Source: Mesostigma viride
Taxonomy: Eukaryota > Streptophyta > Mesostigmatophyceae > Mesostigmatales > Mesostigmataceae
NCBI GenBank assembly: GCA_009746045.1
Contig: RPFO01000165.1
Span: 2,645,021-2,707,020, forward strand
Reading direction: 5' to 3'
DNA: 62,000 nt
Shown here piece after piece: positions 20,647 through 30,962 of the stretch. The notes below the pieces were generated by a model. The model was given only the letters and a program-made list of their open reading frames with translations, searched no databases and had not been told where the DNA came from. How positions within the stretch are numbered: the stretch's first letter is position 1; each line of letters starts with the position of its first letter. The position numbers and the translations under genes are program-made.

Positions 20647-21502
20647 GTTCCTCCCGTTAGGCGTTTCCATTGGTCTTATCGTAGTATAGAGCTTTGACAT
20701 GGCTCTGTATATAGGTTTATAGCTGGGCGTTTGCTTTGGTTTGAGTGATTTCACTCTGCTGTAAGTAATTATATTTTTAATATATATATGCATACATGCC
20801 AGAAAGTGCTGAAAATACGGTATTTTTTGCTAGCAAATGTCACCATGTTACCATGGTGCCGACTCCCAAAAACTTTTTTGACCACATGGCATCATAAGAT
20901 ATCTGATTAGGTACCTTGGTGCCAAATTTGAGGCCAAACTGACTATTAGCCTATCTTGAAATAATTACCAGGGAACCAAAACGCGTTTTTGGATTGATGT
21001 GAAGCATGCTGCCGTTGGGAAGACATTGAGCACAGTAAGCATCATTGTATCCCAATCTTACGCCGTTACACAAAGAGAATAAGGGGCAGGGGGACGCCTT
21101 GTGTGGCAATGGATAACAATGTCACACTTTGATCATCACTGGGACAAATTAATTAATTCTACTTAATTAATTATCACGTAGACTGAGTCACGCTGGTACC
21201 AATAAAGGAACTTTCATTCATTGGGACATATATCAATCATTGGGACATATATCATGCATGCAAGACATATATTGGGTTGACTTATGCTCACGTGACGCAG
21301 TCACGTGTCTATTAATTAATTAATTAATTAATTAATTAATTCATATTGGGTTGTCTCCTTGATATATTGGGCCATATATGTGTGTTGATGAGTACTGAGG
21401 ACTTATGCTCACGTGACGCAGTCACGTGTCTATTAATTAATTAATTAATATATGTGTGTTACCTTGGTCTTAGCACAGCCCATGTCAATATCTTAGCACA
21501 GC
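20647..21502. other. Repeat-derived, no gene
   Basis: Contains the 3' tail of the preceding fragment (to about 20790), a diverged unit of the 185-bp satellite (about 20805-20960), a GCCGTTGGG motif shared with LINE 3' ends, and two copies of the palindromic CACGTGACGCAGTCACGTG unit with TTAA tails (21279-21340 and 21401-21448). Confidence -1.
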
Positions 21503-22640
21503 CCACGTCATGCGCCGGGCACGTGCGCGCTTTACTGCTCTTAAGGGGTTCGAGCCAGGCTTGGACATCCTTAACGAGAAAGAGCACGGAGGGGTTAAAC
21601 CTGGTTACCGCCTGGCCGACCTGATTAATTATGCGGATGACACCACCCTCATCGCGAGCCCCGAGCACATTCAGACCTGGGTGGACTGTCTGGGCCTGGA
21701 GGTGCGGGCGGTGGGGTTGGAGATTAGTGTCAAAACTGAGGCGATCGTGATTGGGGCCTCCAGCACCCCGCCTCTGCCGCGCCTGCTCGACGGGACGGAG
21801 GTCCCGTTCCGCGATCGCTTCAAACTGTTGGGGAGCTGGCTCCCTGACACCGCCGATGATGTGAACATCCGCATCGGCCTGGCCTGGGCTCGGCATCGTT
21901 CGCTCAACACCTACTGGCGCTCCAAGGGCCTGGGCGAGCACCGCAAGCGCATGCTCTTCAAGGTCCTGGTCCTCACGGTGCTCACGTATGGCGCCGAGGC
22001 GTGGACACTCACACCCACACTGGCAGCTAAGCTAGACGGCACAGTTTACAGGATGCTCCGACAGGTCCTGAACGTAGGGTTTTCCAAGCGCCCGTCATTA
22101 GAGTCTTTGTATCAGGGCATGCCTCGTATTTCGGATGAGATTAGACAGCGTAGGATAGCATTTGTAGGACACCTCGGCTCGCACCAGCCAGGTCGACACC
22201 GCCCTTGGTCTGGCAGGCCCCCAGCGGCTTGGCCAGCCAGGGCGGCATATTCTGACCTGGCCTGGCCCCAAGGGAATTCCCAAAAGGGTAGGGAAACATG
22301 TCAAGAACTGCACCCAGATGTTGCTGGATGACCTACTGGTCCCAGCCCAGTTTGAATACCGCATCCACTCTCTCTCCCTTCTTTGGACTGCCATGCAGAA
22401 CAAGACGCGGTGGCAGAAGATTGTCAAGGCTCACACGCCCGACCCTGTGGGCAAGCCACCTCCCCCCAAGAGGAGGAGGCGTTTTGATGAGTAGGGTAGT
22501 TAGGATTTTTCTAGACTAGGTAGATTAGCGTGAGGTTAGCTAGATTACGCGGCTCTCTCCACTCCACCATCCATCAAGGAATATGTGCTACATGATCTCC
22601 CAACGGAGGCATGTTATAATTTAATTTAATGTCAATTAAA
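21503..22640 (+). pseudogene. LINE reverse transcriptase copy, 5' truncated
   Basis: Plus-strand relative of the 13012-14950 LINE, beginning within the palm domain at VMRRARARF. It has the YADD box (here with one extra Asn before it), the FKLLGSWLPD and LTYGAEAWTL segments and the RRIAFVGHL motif, then loses frame near 22170. The normal C-terminus (KRRRRFDE) is in another frame ending near 22493. The 3' region has CCAACGGAGGCATG and an AATTTAATTTAAT tail at about 22615-22640. Confidence -1.
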
Positions 22641-23228
22641 TTGTTTGATTCCCTTACACAGCATAATACAATGGGAGTGAACAACATTCGGCCATGCAGG
22701 CACCAACTCATGTGTTTTGTCTCCAGGGTGCGTAATTCTGAATGACATATGTTGGTGAATAAGACATGCACCTCCGTTTGAAAGTCAAATCAGGACTTAC
22801 AAACCCGTCAAGTCCTACATGAAGGACAGTCTAGCATGTTGAGGGGGGGGGGGGAGCGGAAGAGACCACCAAATGCATGCAGGAGCTTGAAAAGGGGTTT
22901 TACGCGTACACGACCCAAGACTTGAGGTACTTATCCTTCGTCTGATCGACCAGGACTGTGATTTCCCCGTCATCAAACCTGCACATGCAGTTGCACGGAG
23001 GTTTTAGCTAGTATTTAACCACACTAACACATCTTTATCCATCCAAGCCATGTGAAAACTGGCCAAACCACATGCTACCATCCTCTGCACATATAGTACC
23101 CCCTATTTTAAAGGTTTGACGCCATTCTGACAAGAACTGCCCAAGTTACCAGCATTCCAAGATGGCCACCCACGAAGACGCTACAAGGAGGTTTTATTAG
23201 TAACCATTCAGTCACACTAGCACCTCCT
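22641..23228. other. No recognised gene
   Basis: Unannotated A/T-moderate sequence between the LINE tail and the palindrome. GGAGGTTTTA(G/T) occurs at about 22997 and 23189, suggesting a diverged local duplication. No coding frame convinces me. Confidence -1.
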
Positions 23229-24272
23229 GCCAACATTATCGCAAGCCAACCCCCTTTCAGGGTCCCAAAACCACCTGGCAGGGTGCCAAAATACTAATAT
23301 TCACCCCCTGAAAAGGCTTTCTCACTACCTGAGGGAGACCCAGCCAAAACCCCGGCTCAGACCCTGAGAAACCCCCTCCCCGCCCTGGTTATTAGCCAGG
23401 GGGTGGGGATATTTTCTCCCCCCTCCCTGGTCCCCCATACCCGGCAGACTGCCACGTGTCACCCCCTGATTGGCTGGCTACTAGGCCTGATATAACCAGG
23501 GTGGAAATAGGCTCCGCCAGGGTGCTCCAAAAGCAAAAAAGCCCCATCACCTGGTTGGTGACGGGGCCCTGTCAGATATTGACACCCGGCTGGTTTCCCC
23601 TTCAAATTTTGACAGGGTCCCTGGCCAGGAAAAAAATATCTAAAGCTACTATAGATATATTCTAGTATATCCAAGATACTCCCGAGTACCAGGGAGTAGA
23701 CTCGAATATCCCCCCTGGTCCCAAGGCGGCCGGGTCCACCCCAGAGATGCGCATCTCTGGGGTGGACCCGGCCGCCTTGGGACCAGGGGGGATATTCGAG
23801 TCCACTCCCTGGTACTCGGGAGTATCTTGGATATACTAGAATATATCTATAGTAGCTTTAGATATTTTTTTCCTGGCCAGGGACCCTGTCAAAATTTGAA
23901 GGGGAAACCAGCCGGGTGTCAATATCTGACAGGGCCCCGTCACCAACCAGGTGATGGGGCTTTTTTGCTTTTGGAGCACCCTGGCGGAGCCTATTTCCAC
24001 CCTGGTTATATCAGGCCTAGTAGCCAGCCAATCAGGGGGTGACACGTGGCAGTCTGCCGGGTATGGGGGACCAGGGAGGGGGGAGAAAATATCCCCACCC
24101 CCTGGCTAATAACCAGGGCGGGGAGGGGGTTTCTCAGGGTCTGAGCCGGGGTTTTGGCTGGGTCTCCCTCAGGTAGTGAGAAAGCCTTTTCAGGGGGTGA
24201 ATATTAGTATTTTGGCACCCTGCCAGGTGGTTTTGGGACCCTGAAAGGGGGTTGGCTTGCGATAATGTTGGC
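23229..24272. repeat. 1044-bp near-perfect palindrome (two 522-bp arms)
   Basis: The sequence is its own reverse complement about a centre at 23750/23751 (ATGCGCAT). I found one mismatch (near 23700/23801) within arms that otherwise mirror base for base, ending at 23229 and 24272. Each arm carries CACGTGTCA, then GATTGGCTGG (a CCAAT box) and TGATATAACC, a promoter-like series. No target-site duplication is visible at the ends. It lies about 350 bp from the virus-like block. It could be a foldback element, a viral terminal hairpin copied into duplex form, or an assembly fold-back. Confidence -1.
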
Positions 24273-24627
24273 TCCACGTCAATAGGGGGTTCTTGGCCGG
24301 CTGTGGCACTTTTGGGGGCACTCCTACGGCTTCGCAAGGTAACCCCCTATTTACTGCTTGTTTTGCTATTTAAATTGAATAGGCAATGGATATATGTTGT
24401 TAATTGATTGATTATTGAATAGGACACCATACTGCTTTATTGTAGGGCCACGGATAGCCCTTTATTCTTCTGGTCGGGTGTTGCCGGTCCCATTCCTTCT
24501 CCTTAGCCTTATTGTTCAGGGGTGGCTGTTAGGAGGTAAAAAGTTCCCATCCCCTGAAGTGGGAAAGTGAGAGCTCTGCCTGCGTTGTTGCCCTCTTTAT
24601 TGCGCGCGTGCAGATGGCCAGGGTCGA
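24273..24627. other. Junction between palindrome and virus-like block, no gene
   Basis: A short A/T-richer stretch. I see no open frame of note. Base composition turns strongly G+C-rich from about 24560. Confidence -1.
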
Positions 24628-25764
24628 CTAGTATCGCATGGCCTTCTTGAGGATGTCGCGGCACTCGTCGATCACGTCTTGCACGACTTTGCGCGGGTCG
24701 TCCCCGTCGTCCAGGTCCCTCTTGCGCTTGATGCCGACGTCCATGAACTGGTTGGCCACGTCGACGTATCTGTCCAGCAGCTCCTGCCTGCGCTCCTGGT
24801 AGGCGGCCTTCCACTTGGCGGCCTCGGCCTCGAACCTGTCCCTCTCCTGCTCTAGGTTGAACTTGTCCTTGTCGGCCTTCCGCTCGGTGGCCAGCTCGTC
24901 CTGGAAGTGCTGCTTGGCCTGGAACTTGAGCTCCTTGTGTATGGCGGTGACCTGGGCCTGCGCGTCCTCCACCTTGGCGGCGTGCTCCTTGTTGGCCTGC
25001 ACCAGCTCCTTTTGAAGCTTTGCTGCCTCCGCTCTCTCCTTCTCCGATACCGTGACCTTTTCCGCCAGGTCCTTCAACATGGCCACCTGCAGGTTGTGGT
25101 GCTGGTGGATGAGGGCCAGCTGCCTCTCCTGGTGCTCGGATACCACGGCCAGCAGGCGGTTCTCCATCTCCTCGTCGCGAGCCTTGCCGTTCTCCACGTC
25201 CTGGGCGTAGATGCCCAGTGCCAGCTCGGCCACCTTGAGGGAGTCGCCCGCGAACAGCTCGCTGGCCACCTTCATGGCCACGGTAGCCATGTCGGGGTGG
25301 TACTGCACGGCCAACGCGAAGAGCAGCACCTTGGGTGCATAGGTACCAGCTACCGGGCTGCGGCCATCCACCTCGCGAAGGGTGCAGTCCACTCCCTGCG
25401 ACTCCAGCAGCTTAATGGTGATCTGCGTCCTGCCAGTCACCATAGCTCGCTCGACCATTTGCTTTTCGGACCGGCCACGTTTGAATAACTTGCTGAGGTT
25501 GCCAAATCCGGTGGCCTTGTCAAAGGGAATCAAGCAATCACAACCCTTGAACGTGCGGAACTCGTACTCATCAGCAAACTCCTTGCATTCCGGGGGCAGC
25601 TCATCGAAGGGCACCAGGCCGAAGTAATCTTGGCGGAGGGATGGGGAGTTGCTGATGAGAGCCATGTTCGCGTATACCATATACCCGGAAAGTTTTTGGC
25701 GTTCTGTAAGCGCACACTCTCGCACCCCGGCTATGTCATCATTTTGCTGACATAATTCTGGCAT
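24628..25764 (-). CDS. Hypothetical coiled-coil protein
   Basis: About 378 residues from the ATG at 25764; an in-frame GTG at 25791 would add nine residues. The first 190 residues look globular. From about residue 200 to 340 the sequence is a long charged alpha-helix (repeated KEL, EHAAK, QAQ, ERKADKDKF), very likely a coiled coil. The tail, KRKRDLDDGDDPRK, resembles a nuclear localisation signal and is followed by a short helix. I do not recognise the family. It is the outermost gene on the left of the virus-like block, facing outward toward the palindrome. The G+C-rich codon use matches the rest of the block rather than the flanking A/T-richer DNA. Confidence -1.
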   Translation of the reverse strand: MPELCQQNDDIAGVRECALTERQKLSGYMVYANMALISNSPSLRQDYFGLVPFDELPPECKEFADEYEFRTFKGCDCLIPFDKATGFGNLSKLFKRGRSEKQMVERAMVTGRTQITIKLLESQGVDCTLREVDGRSPVAGTYAPKVLLFALAVQYHPDMATVAMKVASELFAGDSLKVAELALGIYAQDVENGKARDEEMENRLLAVVSEHQERQLALIHQHHNLQVAMLKDLAEKVTVSEKERAEAAKLQKELVQANKEHAAKVEDAQAQVTAIHKELKFQAKQHFQDELATERKADKDKFNLEQERDRFEAEAAKWKAAYQERRQELLDRYVDVANQFMDVGIKRKRDLDDGDDPRKVVQDVIDECRDILKKAMRY

Positions 25765-25799
25765 AATTACACATTTTGTGTAATCAGCCACTACCTGTC

Positions 25800-26616
25800 C
25801 GGGTGTTGTGACCGGCTCTTAAGTGGCAGTCCGACAATCGCGTATCAGGCCTCGACTAAGTGGGCATTTATGCCCAACTAATTCTCGCATCCCCCGAATG
25901 CACACTCTGCACCGCCGTCGGTGCTCGCGGCTCGCGGTCCGGCGCGGTCGCCAGGGTGGGCGGAGATAATTTACCGCGCTCGATAGGCGAGCGGGCCGGG
26001 TGGCGGTGGACCGGCTCGGGCGAACTGGGTCCACCGCGGGCGCGGGTGCGCGAGGGAGGGGGCGCGGCGGGGCCGGGAGGGGGGTCGACGGTTGGAACTC
26101 GGTCCCGAAGTCCGTCCACCGTGGGGGGGTGGGAAAGGGCCGCGAGGGGGTGATGGTTTAACTCGTCGGGCGGGAGGGCCGGGAGGGGGGGTGACGGTGG
26201 ACGCAGTTCGATGGACGCAGTTGAAATTTTTTTTTGGAGGGGAGGGTTTTTTTGAAAGGGGTATACGGGTGGGTGTATGCATCATGGGGTGATGATCATG
26301 GGGTCATCATCACGGGGTGACGGAAGGGATGGCTTTTCATTCCCCATAACTTTTATGCTCTTGAAAAAAAAAAGAAAAAAAGAACTGGGTCCATCGAACT
26401 GCGTCCACTTCGACTGTCGAGAACCCCGTCTGGGAGGGTCTTTTATTCCGCGGGGCCGCGAGAGGGTCGTTTGGTCGTGCGACGGTGGACGCAGTTCGGT
26501 CCGGCGATGACGCGCGGGTCGGGTTTCTCGCGGGGTGACCGGCACCGGGAAGGGGGGCGGGTGGACCGCGTTCGAGGGAAAGGGTTTTTTTTTTTATCTT
26601 TGCATGAGGCAACAAT
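25800..26616. promoter_or_regulatory. Gene-poor region with iterated GTGGACGCAGTTCG motif
   Basis: An 800-bp G+C-rich spacer between divergent genes. Variants of GTGGACGCAGTTCG occur in both orientations at about 26003-26037 (an inverted pair), 26113, 26194-26220 (twice), 26384-26411 (inverted), 26482-26500 and 26561-26574. Poly-A (26365) and poly-T (26586) tracts are interspersed. No convincing coding frame exists. Iterated inverted motifs in the largest spacer of a compact block suggest a control or replication region; this is inference. Confidence -1.
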
Positions 26617-27186
26617 ATGAAGTGCTCGATAAAAACGCGCAAGGGTCTACCATGCCGTAACGATGCCCAAATGGGTAGGAAGACGTGCACTCGCCACTCT
26701 CGTAGTCGAAAGAAGCACCGAGTGCGTGCTACTGACGCAAACGCGTCTTCCCCGCGGTCGGGGGCCATACCTAACGAAGAGCTACTCCTCGAACATTTCA
26801 GAAACGTGCGCCTCACAGATCCCCAACCATCGCAGTCCACGGGTGGTAAAAGGTCTCGTACCGATCTAGACGAGGATTCCCTGCTCGAGAGTTTGAAGAC
26901 AATGCGTCTCCAAGACCCCTATCTGCACAATCTGGAGAGACAGATAAGTAAGGCACAATCGGACATAAAAGAAACCAAACAATATTACGATACCTTGTAC
27001 GCCAATAATAAGTACACCAATCCAGAAGTCAATGAGTTGCTGAATGCAACATACAAAGTCGATAGAATATTACACGACACGTGGAGAAAATACTTGGGTT
27101 TTGATAAGGACCTTGAAAGATATCGGGCTGAGATCAGAGCTAAAAATGCCAATGGACAAACCGCATCCAAGCGACAGCGCTCATAA
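26617..27186 (+). CDS. Zinc-module protein with helical C-terminus
   Basis: 189 residues. Residues 3-27 form the Cys/His module shared by four proteins of this block: C-x(8)-C-x(9-10)-C-x(2)-H with the core GLPCRN and TCTRHS. A basic linker (RSRKKHRVR) follows, then two repeats of an LLE(H/S)xxxxRLxDP motif (about residues 58-70 and 90-102) and a helical C-terminus ending in KRQRS. The basic patches suggest a nuclear or DNA-associated role. The ATG follows a poly-T tract and the iterated-motif region. The opposite-strand neighbour ends 54 bp downstream, so the two genes are convergent. Short Cys/His modules of this type are common in large DNA viruses; the function is unknown. Confidence -1.
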   Translation: MKCSIKTRKGLPCRNDAQMGRKTCTRHSRSRKKHRVRATDANASSPRSGAIPNEELLLEHFRNVRLTDPQPSQSTGGKRSRTDLDEDSLLESLKTMRLQDPYLHNLERQISKAQSDIKETKQYYDTLYANNKYTNPEVNELLNATYKVDRILHDTWRKYLGFDKDLERYRAEIRAKNANGQTASKRQRS

Positions 27187-27240
27187 ACATCTGTCTTTTA
27201 CAGACTCGTGGTCGTTGACGACACGCAGCTGGATGGTCCT

Positions 27241-28514
27241 CTACACAAACCAGTACTTGAGGATGAGGGGGAAGTGTGCCCCCCAATCCCCCGCGGTGGC
27301 CTTGTTGATTGGCACCATGTTGAAGGCCTCCTTGCCCCTCCTGCTGAGGGTGTTGCGCAGGACCTCGTACCCGCAGTAGTAGATGGTGAACACGGAGCCC
27401 GCTTCCCCCCGAGGTATACCGTAACCTTGGAGGGGCGCTCCCCCACCGGGATGAGTGCGACCTTGGTCGAGGGGTGGTGCAGATCGACATCCGTGAACCC
27501 GACGAGCACGATGCTGCTGAAGATCTTCTCGCACTTCTCCATGAAAGGCCTGGGTTGGTTGGCCGTCTTATACAGCACCAGCTTGCACCTCGTGCCCTCC
27601 GCCAGCCGATCCTCGAGCAGCTCCGATATCATATCGGACGTGGTGAAGAGACTGGTGGACTCCGGGAAGAAGAACCGGATCCTGCCATGCCCGTTCTCCA
27701 ACCCGTGAATCTGGTCCTCCAGGGACCCCTTGTCGCCGCTGCCCAACACGACGTTCCGCGCGCCCCTGATCTCGACGCGGCCCCGGGAGGCAAAGATCCA
27801 CTGCCGCACCAGCTCCATGCAGCGGTTGGTCCTTGTCGCGCGAGACCCGGGGTAGTGCCCCAAGTACCCCTGTCTCCGCATGACCGCGAAGAGGGTGCAC
27901 TTGTACTCGACCTTCCACCTGTCGAGATGGATCACGGTGGCGAGAACCGCGTAGTCGAACGCCTTGAACTCGCCGTTCTTGAGGAAGATGGCCGGGTCCA
28001 GGACGACGATGTCGAAAAACGGCCTCCTGAGCAGGAAGCCCTTGACCTCCCTGTAGTCCAGGAACGCGGTCATCACACCCGGCCCGTCCACGATCAGGGG
28101 GATGTTGGAGCTTTCCACGTCCACTCGGCCCGCGCAGGGCTCACCGGCCGGCCCCCTCCAGCTGCCATCCCCCGCGATCTCGTGGTCCTTGTCGAAAACG
28201 CAGATCCTGCAGATGGTGCGATTGTTCATCAACGGCGCCTTGGTATCATGCAGGAGAGCCATGTACCGCGGGTGCACGAGGAGGGTGTCCAGATCCGTCC
28301 TCGAAGATGCAGAGTAAAATGCATTCTTGTAGGCCGGCCACGAATCCTCCCAGATGGTCTTGGAGGTCATCATGAACAGGAGAGAGTCAGCTGGCCCAAG
28401 CTGCTGGAACAGGTGCTCATAGATTACATTTCTCTGGAAGCCCTCCAGCCTCACTAACTCTCCCATGGGGTGGGGCAACATGCCAGCCACCTTCTTGGAG
28501 TTGGCTGACCTCAT
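27241..28514 (-). CDS. Hypothetical protein, one frameshift near the C-terminus
   Basis: About 425 residues. The long frame from the ATG at 28514 stays open to 27198, but the last 55 residues clearly belong to another frame that ends KYWFV at 27241. The switch falls at a six-base run (27405-27410) one base short. The N-terminus (LVRLEGFQRNVIYEHLFQQLGPADSLLFMMTSK) vaguely resembles an F-box helix set; I rate this as weak. The rest (VDGPGVMTAFLDY, FDIVVLDPAIFLKNGEF, RIRFFFPES) has alternating hydrophobic strands as in a soluble alpha/beta protein. Its length and style resemble the ADP-ribosyltransferase-like neighbour at 29294-30732, but I see no shared motif. The family is not recognised. Confidence -1.
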
Positions 28515-28524
28515 TTACTGTACG

Positions 28525-28860
28525 GCGCAGGCGGCGAATAACTCGAAAAGGAGGTGCTGGCCAGCTCCAGACACCTAAAGCCTTTCACAGGCTGCAAGAA
28601 CCGGCGCAACCGGCGAATAACTCGAAAAGGAGGTGCTGGCCAGCTCCAGACACCTAAAGCCTTTCACAGGCTGCAAGAACCGGCGCAACCGGCGAATAAC
28701 TCGAAAAGGAGGTGCTGGCCAGCTCCAGACACCTAAAGCCTTTCACAGGCTGCAAGAACCGGCGCAACCGGCGAATAACTCGAAAAGCAGGTGCTGGCCA
28801 AGTAACAAAACCAAGCCCTGTTCAAAACTACAAGTTTCGGCGCAGGCGGCCAATAGTTCG
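28525..28860. repeat. 79-bp tandem repeat, about 3.3 copies plus degenerate unit
   Basis: Three nearly identical 79-bp units starting at about 28529, 28608 and 28687, then a partial fourth and a diverged copy to 28860. Each begins CGGCGAATAACTCGAAAAGG. It lies directly upstream of the gene starting at 28514. The open frames across it are repeat artefacts. Confidence -1.
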
Positions 28861-28959
28861 AAACCTTTCTAGCATGTGCAGCTCATTGAGACCTTGTGCA
28901 GGCCATGGATGCCTTGGTCCATTCATTAAATTATTCCATCTTGTCATTGCACCAAAGTG

Positions 28960-29300
28960 CCAATGACTGGCGCCGGCACAAAGCGCCAATTGGCGCCGGT
29001 ACCGTCGAACGCCGGCATAAGATCCGGCGTAGAGCGTGAATTGGCCCGGTACTGCCGGATGCCAGCATAAGACCCGGCAAAGAGCCGCTTGTACTACTCC
29101 AGAACCACTTGTACTACCCCAGAGCCACTTGTACTACCCCAGATCCGCTTGTACTACCCCAGAGCCGCTTGTACTACCCCAGAGCCGCTTGTACTACCCC
29201 AGAGCCACTTGTACTACCCCGGAGCCACTTGTACTACCCCGGAGCCACTTGTACTACCCCGGAGCCACTTGTACTACCCCGGAGCCGCTTGTACTACCTG
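28960..29300. repeat. 20-bp tandem repeat and preceding GCCGGCATAAG repeats
   Basis: From about 29081 to 29300, eleven copies of a 20-bp unit (core GAGCCRCTTGTACTACCCC). To the left, two diverged units of about 50 bp share GCCRGCATAAGA(T/C)CCGGC. The stop codon of the ADP-ribosyltransferase-like gene (29294-29296) lies at the edge of the last unit. Confidence -1.
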
Positions 29301-30732
29301 GAAGTGGCCAGTTTGCGCTTTTTGTTTCTCTTTGTATTCGCGTGCCGGATCGCAGCGGCCGAACCGTCGACGTAGATCTCCGTGACCCACTTTCTCGGGA
29401 ACAGCTTGTCCCCCCCGACTTGCGCGTGATCATCGCGTCCCAGCAGACCTCGCTTTTCAACGCCCTCCCTTTCGTGAAAGTGGGGACCCCCGCGATGATG
29501 TGACGCAGACGGTGCGACTTGATGAGGTAGTCCGTGCCTGGCGGCAGAAGGATTTCTGCTTGCTCGCCCCCCGCGATCGGCCACATGGCCAGCGCCGGCG
29601 TCCCGGGCATGATATGGATGACCTTGAGACAGCAATCCTCTGTGCTGCGCCCCCACCCGGCGCTCATGTACCTGTTGAACAAAAAATTGATGGCCACCGC
29701 CGGATCGACGGATACGGAGATCGGGAACGTGTTTTTGTACACGTCTCTGCGCCCCCTGGCGGGCATGTAGTAGTCCTCCGTCACGCCCCTGTACACGATC
29801 ATTTCCCTGTTGATCACGGGCGCCTCCTGCAGAATCGCGAACATCTCCCGCGCGTACTCCTTCAGCACGTGCTCTCGGATGAAGGTCAGATGCAGGTACT
29901 TGCACGCCCACTTGGAGAGCAGGAAGATGATGTCCATGAGTCGCTCGTCCAACTTCGCGATCATCGCGATCACTTCCTTCCACCCCGCCATATTGACCAG
30001 CTCCCCCTTCAGCCTGTTGTCCACGACCAAGGCGACGTTAGGATCCCCCGATCGCCTCGACAGGTGTGTCACCAGAGCGGCACGCAACTCGGCGATGTCC
30101 GCGCGCTTTCGACAGATCTTGCCCTGGTCGAGCTCTTGAAATGGCACCCCGTCCACGCCGTGCCGGGCCAGCCACACCACGCCGGGCCACACGCGGGACT
30201 TCACCTCGTAGAAGTGGATCGGGATCGCCGCTTCCTCGTCCTGCACCTCTATTATCCTGTCCGTTTCGACCACGTTCCATCCCTGGCTGTTCGTGTATTT
30301 GTATCCGTCCCGCGCGTAGTCGTGCAGAAGGATCAGCTGCAGAGGTGACAGCCCGCGCAGGTACTCCAGACAGTCGCCGTACCATTTCATGTCGATGAGG
30401 TCGGGTATGTCCCCCCTCACGTACCCGGGCATGGTCTGAAACACCGGGTCGAGGAGATCGTGACGAAACGTCTTTATTTCCAGCGTCTCCGACTCCCATT
30501 TCGGGGGATACGCCAGGATCATGAACGACCGATGATACAACAGCCACCCCAGTCTTGGGAACTCCAGCTGGCTGACCCCGGTCTCGAACACGGGCACGCG
30601 GTCGTACGACGCGTTTCCTTCGGCCTCGCAGAACCGCCTGTGCGCTTGGTCCGCGTATCTCGAGTCGCGCTCCTCCCTCAGCCTGTTGAACTTGTCTATC
30701 CACCTCTTCTTCGCCTTTTCGGTCAGAGCCAT
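29294..30732 (-). CDS. Protein with ADP-ribosyltransferase-like C-terminal domain
   Basis: About 479 residues from the ATG at 30732; a run of seven C (29410-29416), one base short, moves the last 40 residues to another frame ending at 29294. The domain at about residues 310-430 has the layout of an R-S-E ADP-ribosyltransferase: the Arg strand MIVYRG, the Ser strand FPISVSVDP followed by a helix AVAINF, then the turn-motif strand GEQAEILLPPGT with Gln-x-Glu. Enzymes of this fold transfer ADP-ribose from NAD to proteins or other targets. The N-terminal 300 residues are unassigned (FYEVKSRVWPGVVWLARHG may be a second domain). A TATA box is present just upstream. A basic tail, KRNKKRKL, could be a nuclear signal. 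The fold is judged from motif order only; activity and target are unknown. A secreted effector role is not supported, as no signal peptide is seen. Confidence -1.
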
Positions 30733-30738
30733 CGCGCC

Positions 30739-30746
30739 ATATATAC
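30739..30746 (-). promoter_or_regulatory. TATA-like box before the ADP-ribosyltransferase-like gene
   Basis: On the minus strand GTATATATGG ends about seven bases before the ATG at 30732. Confidence -1.
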
Positions 30747-30766
30747 ACGTGACGCAAATTATTATT

Positions 30767-30907
30767 TCACACAACGCGGCGTTTGACGGCGCGCCCCGTG
30801 CACGCTTGGTAGGCCCCTAGTCCGAGAACCACGGCCAGGTAAACGCCCACCACGGCGACGGTCGCGATCCTGTCTCCCTTGGACACTTTGTTGAGCTTGG
30901 AGTCCAT
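30767..30907 (-). CDS. Small single-pass membrane protein
   Basis: 46 residues from the ATG at 30907. A charged N-terminus (MDSKLNKVSKGDR) is followed by a hydrophobic stretch at about residues 14-34 (IATVAVVGVYLAVVLGLGAY) and a basic tail (RAVKRRVV). This is the pattern of a type II or tail-anchored virion membrane protein. The longer upstream extension of the frame overlaps the divergent gene at 30963 and is not used. The A/T-rich ATATTTATTGATGGG just upstream fits the short promoters in the block. The function is unknown. Confidence -1.
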   Translation of the reverse strand: MDSKLNKVSKGDRIATVAVVGVYLAVVLGLGAYQACTGRAVKRRVV

Positions 30908-30962
30908 GATATTTATTGATGGGTTCATAAAATAAAACCGCATTTGTAATTCAGCGATATCC

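Noticed and set aside
23456-24045. Mirror-image open frames of about 70 codons in both palindrome arms
   Set aside because: They are identical only because the arms are; no motif, and the promoter-like boxes lie inside the frames.
25860-26153. Open frames in the G+C-rich spacer
   Set aside because: Arg/Gly/Pro-rich in all frames on both strands and overlapping the iterated motif; typical of non-coding G+C-rich DNA.
27474-28457. Plus-strand open frame of 327 codons opposite the 27241-28514 gene
   Set aside because: Shadow frame in G+C-rich coding DNA; the minus-strand frame has the better composition and start context.
28525-29300. CRISPR-like array
   Set aside because: The units are contiguous tandem repeats without unique spacers, and the setting is eukaryotic or viral.
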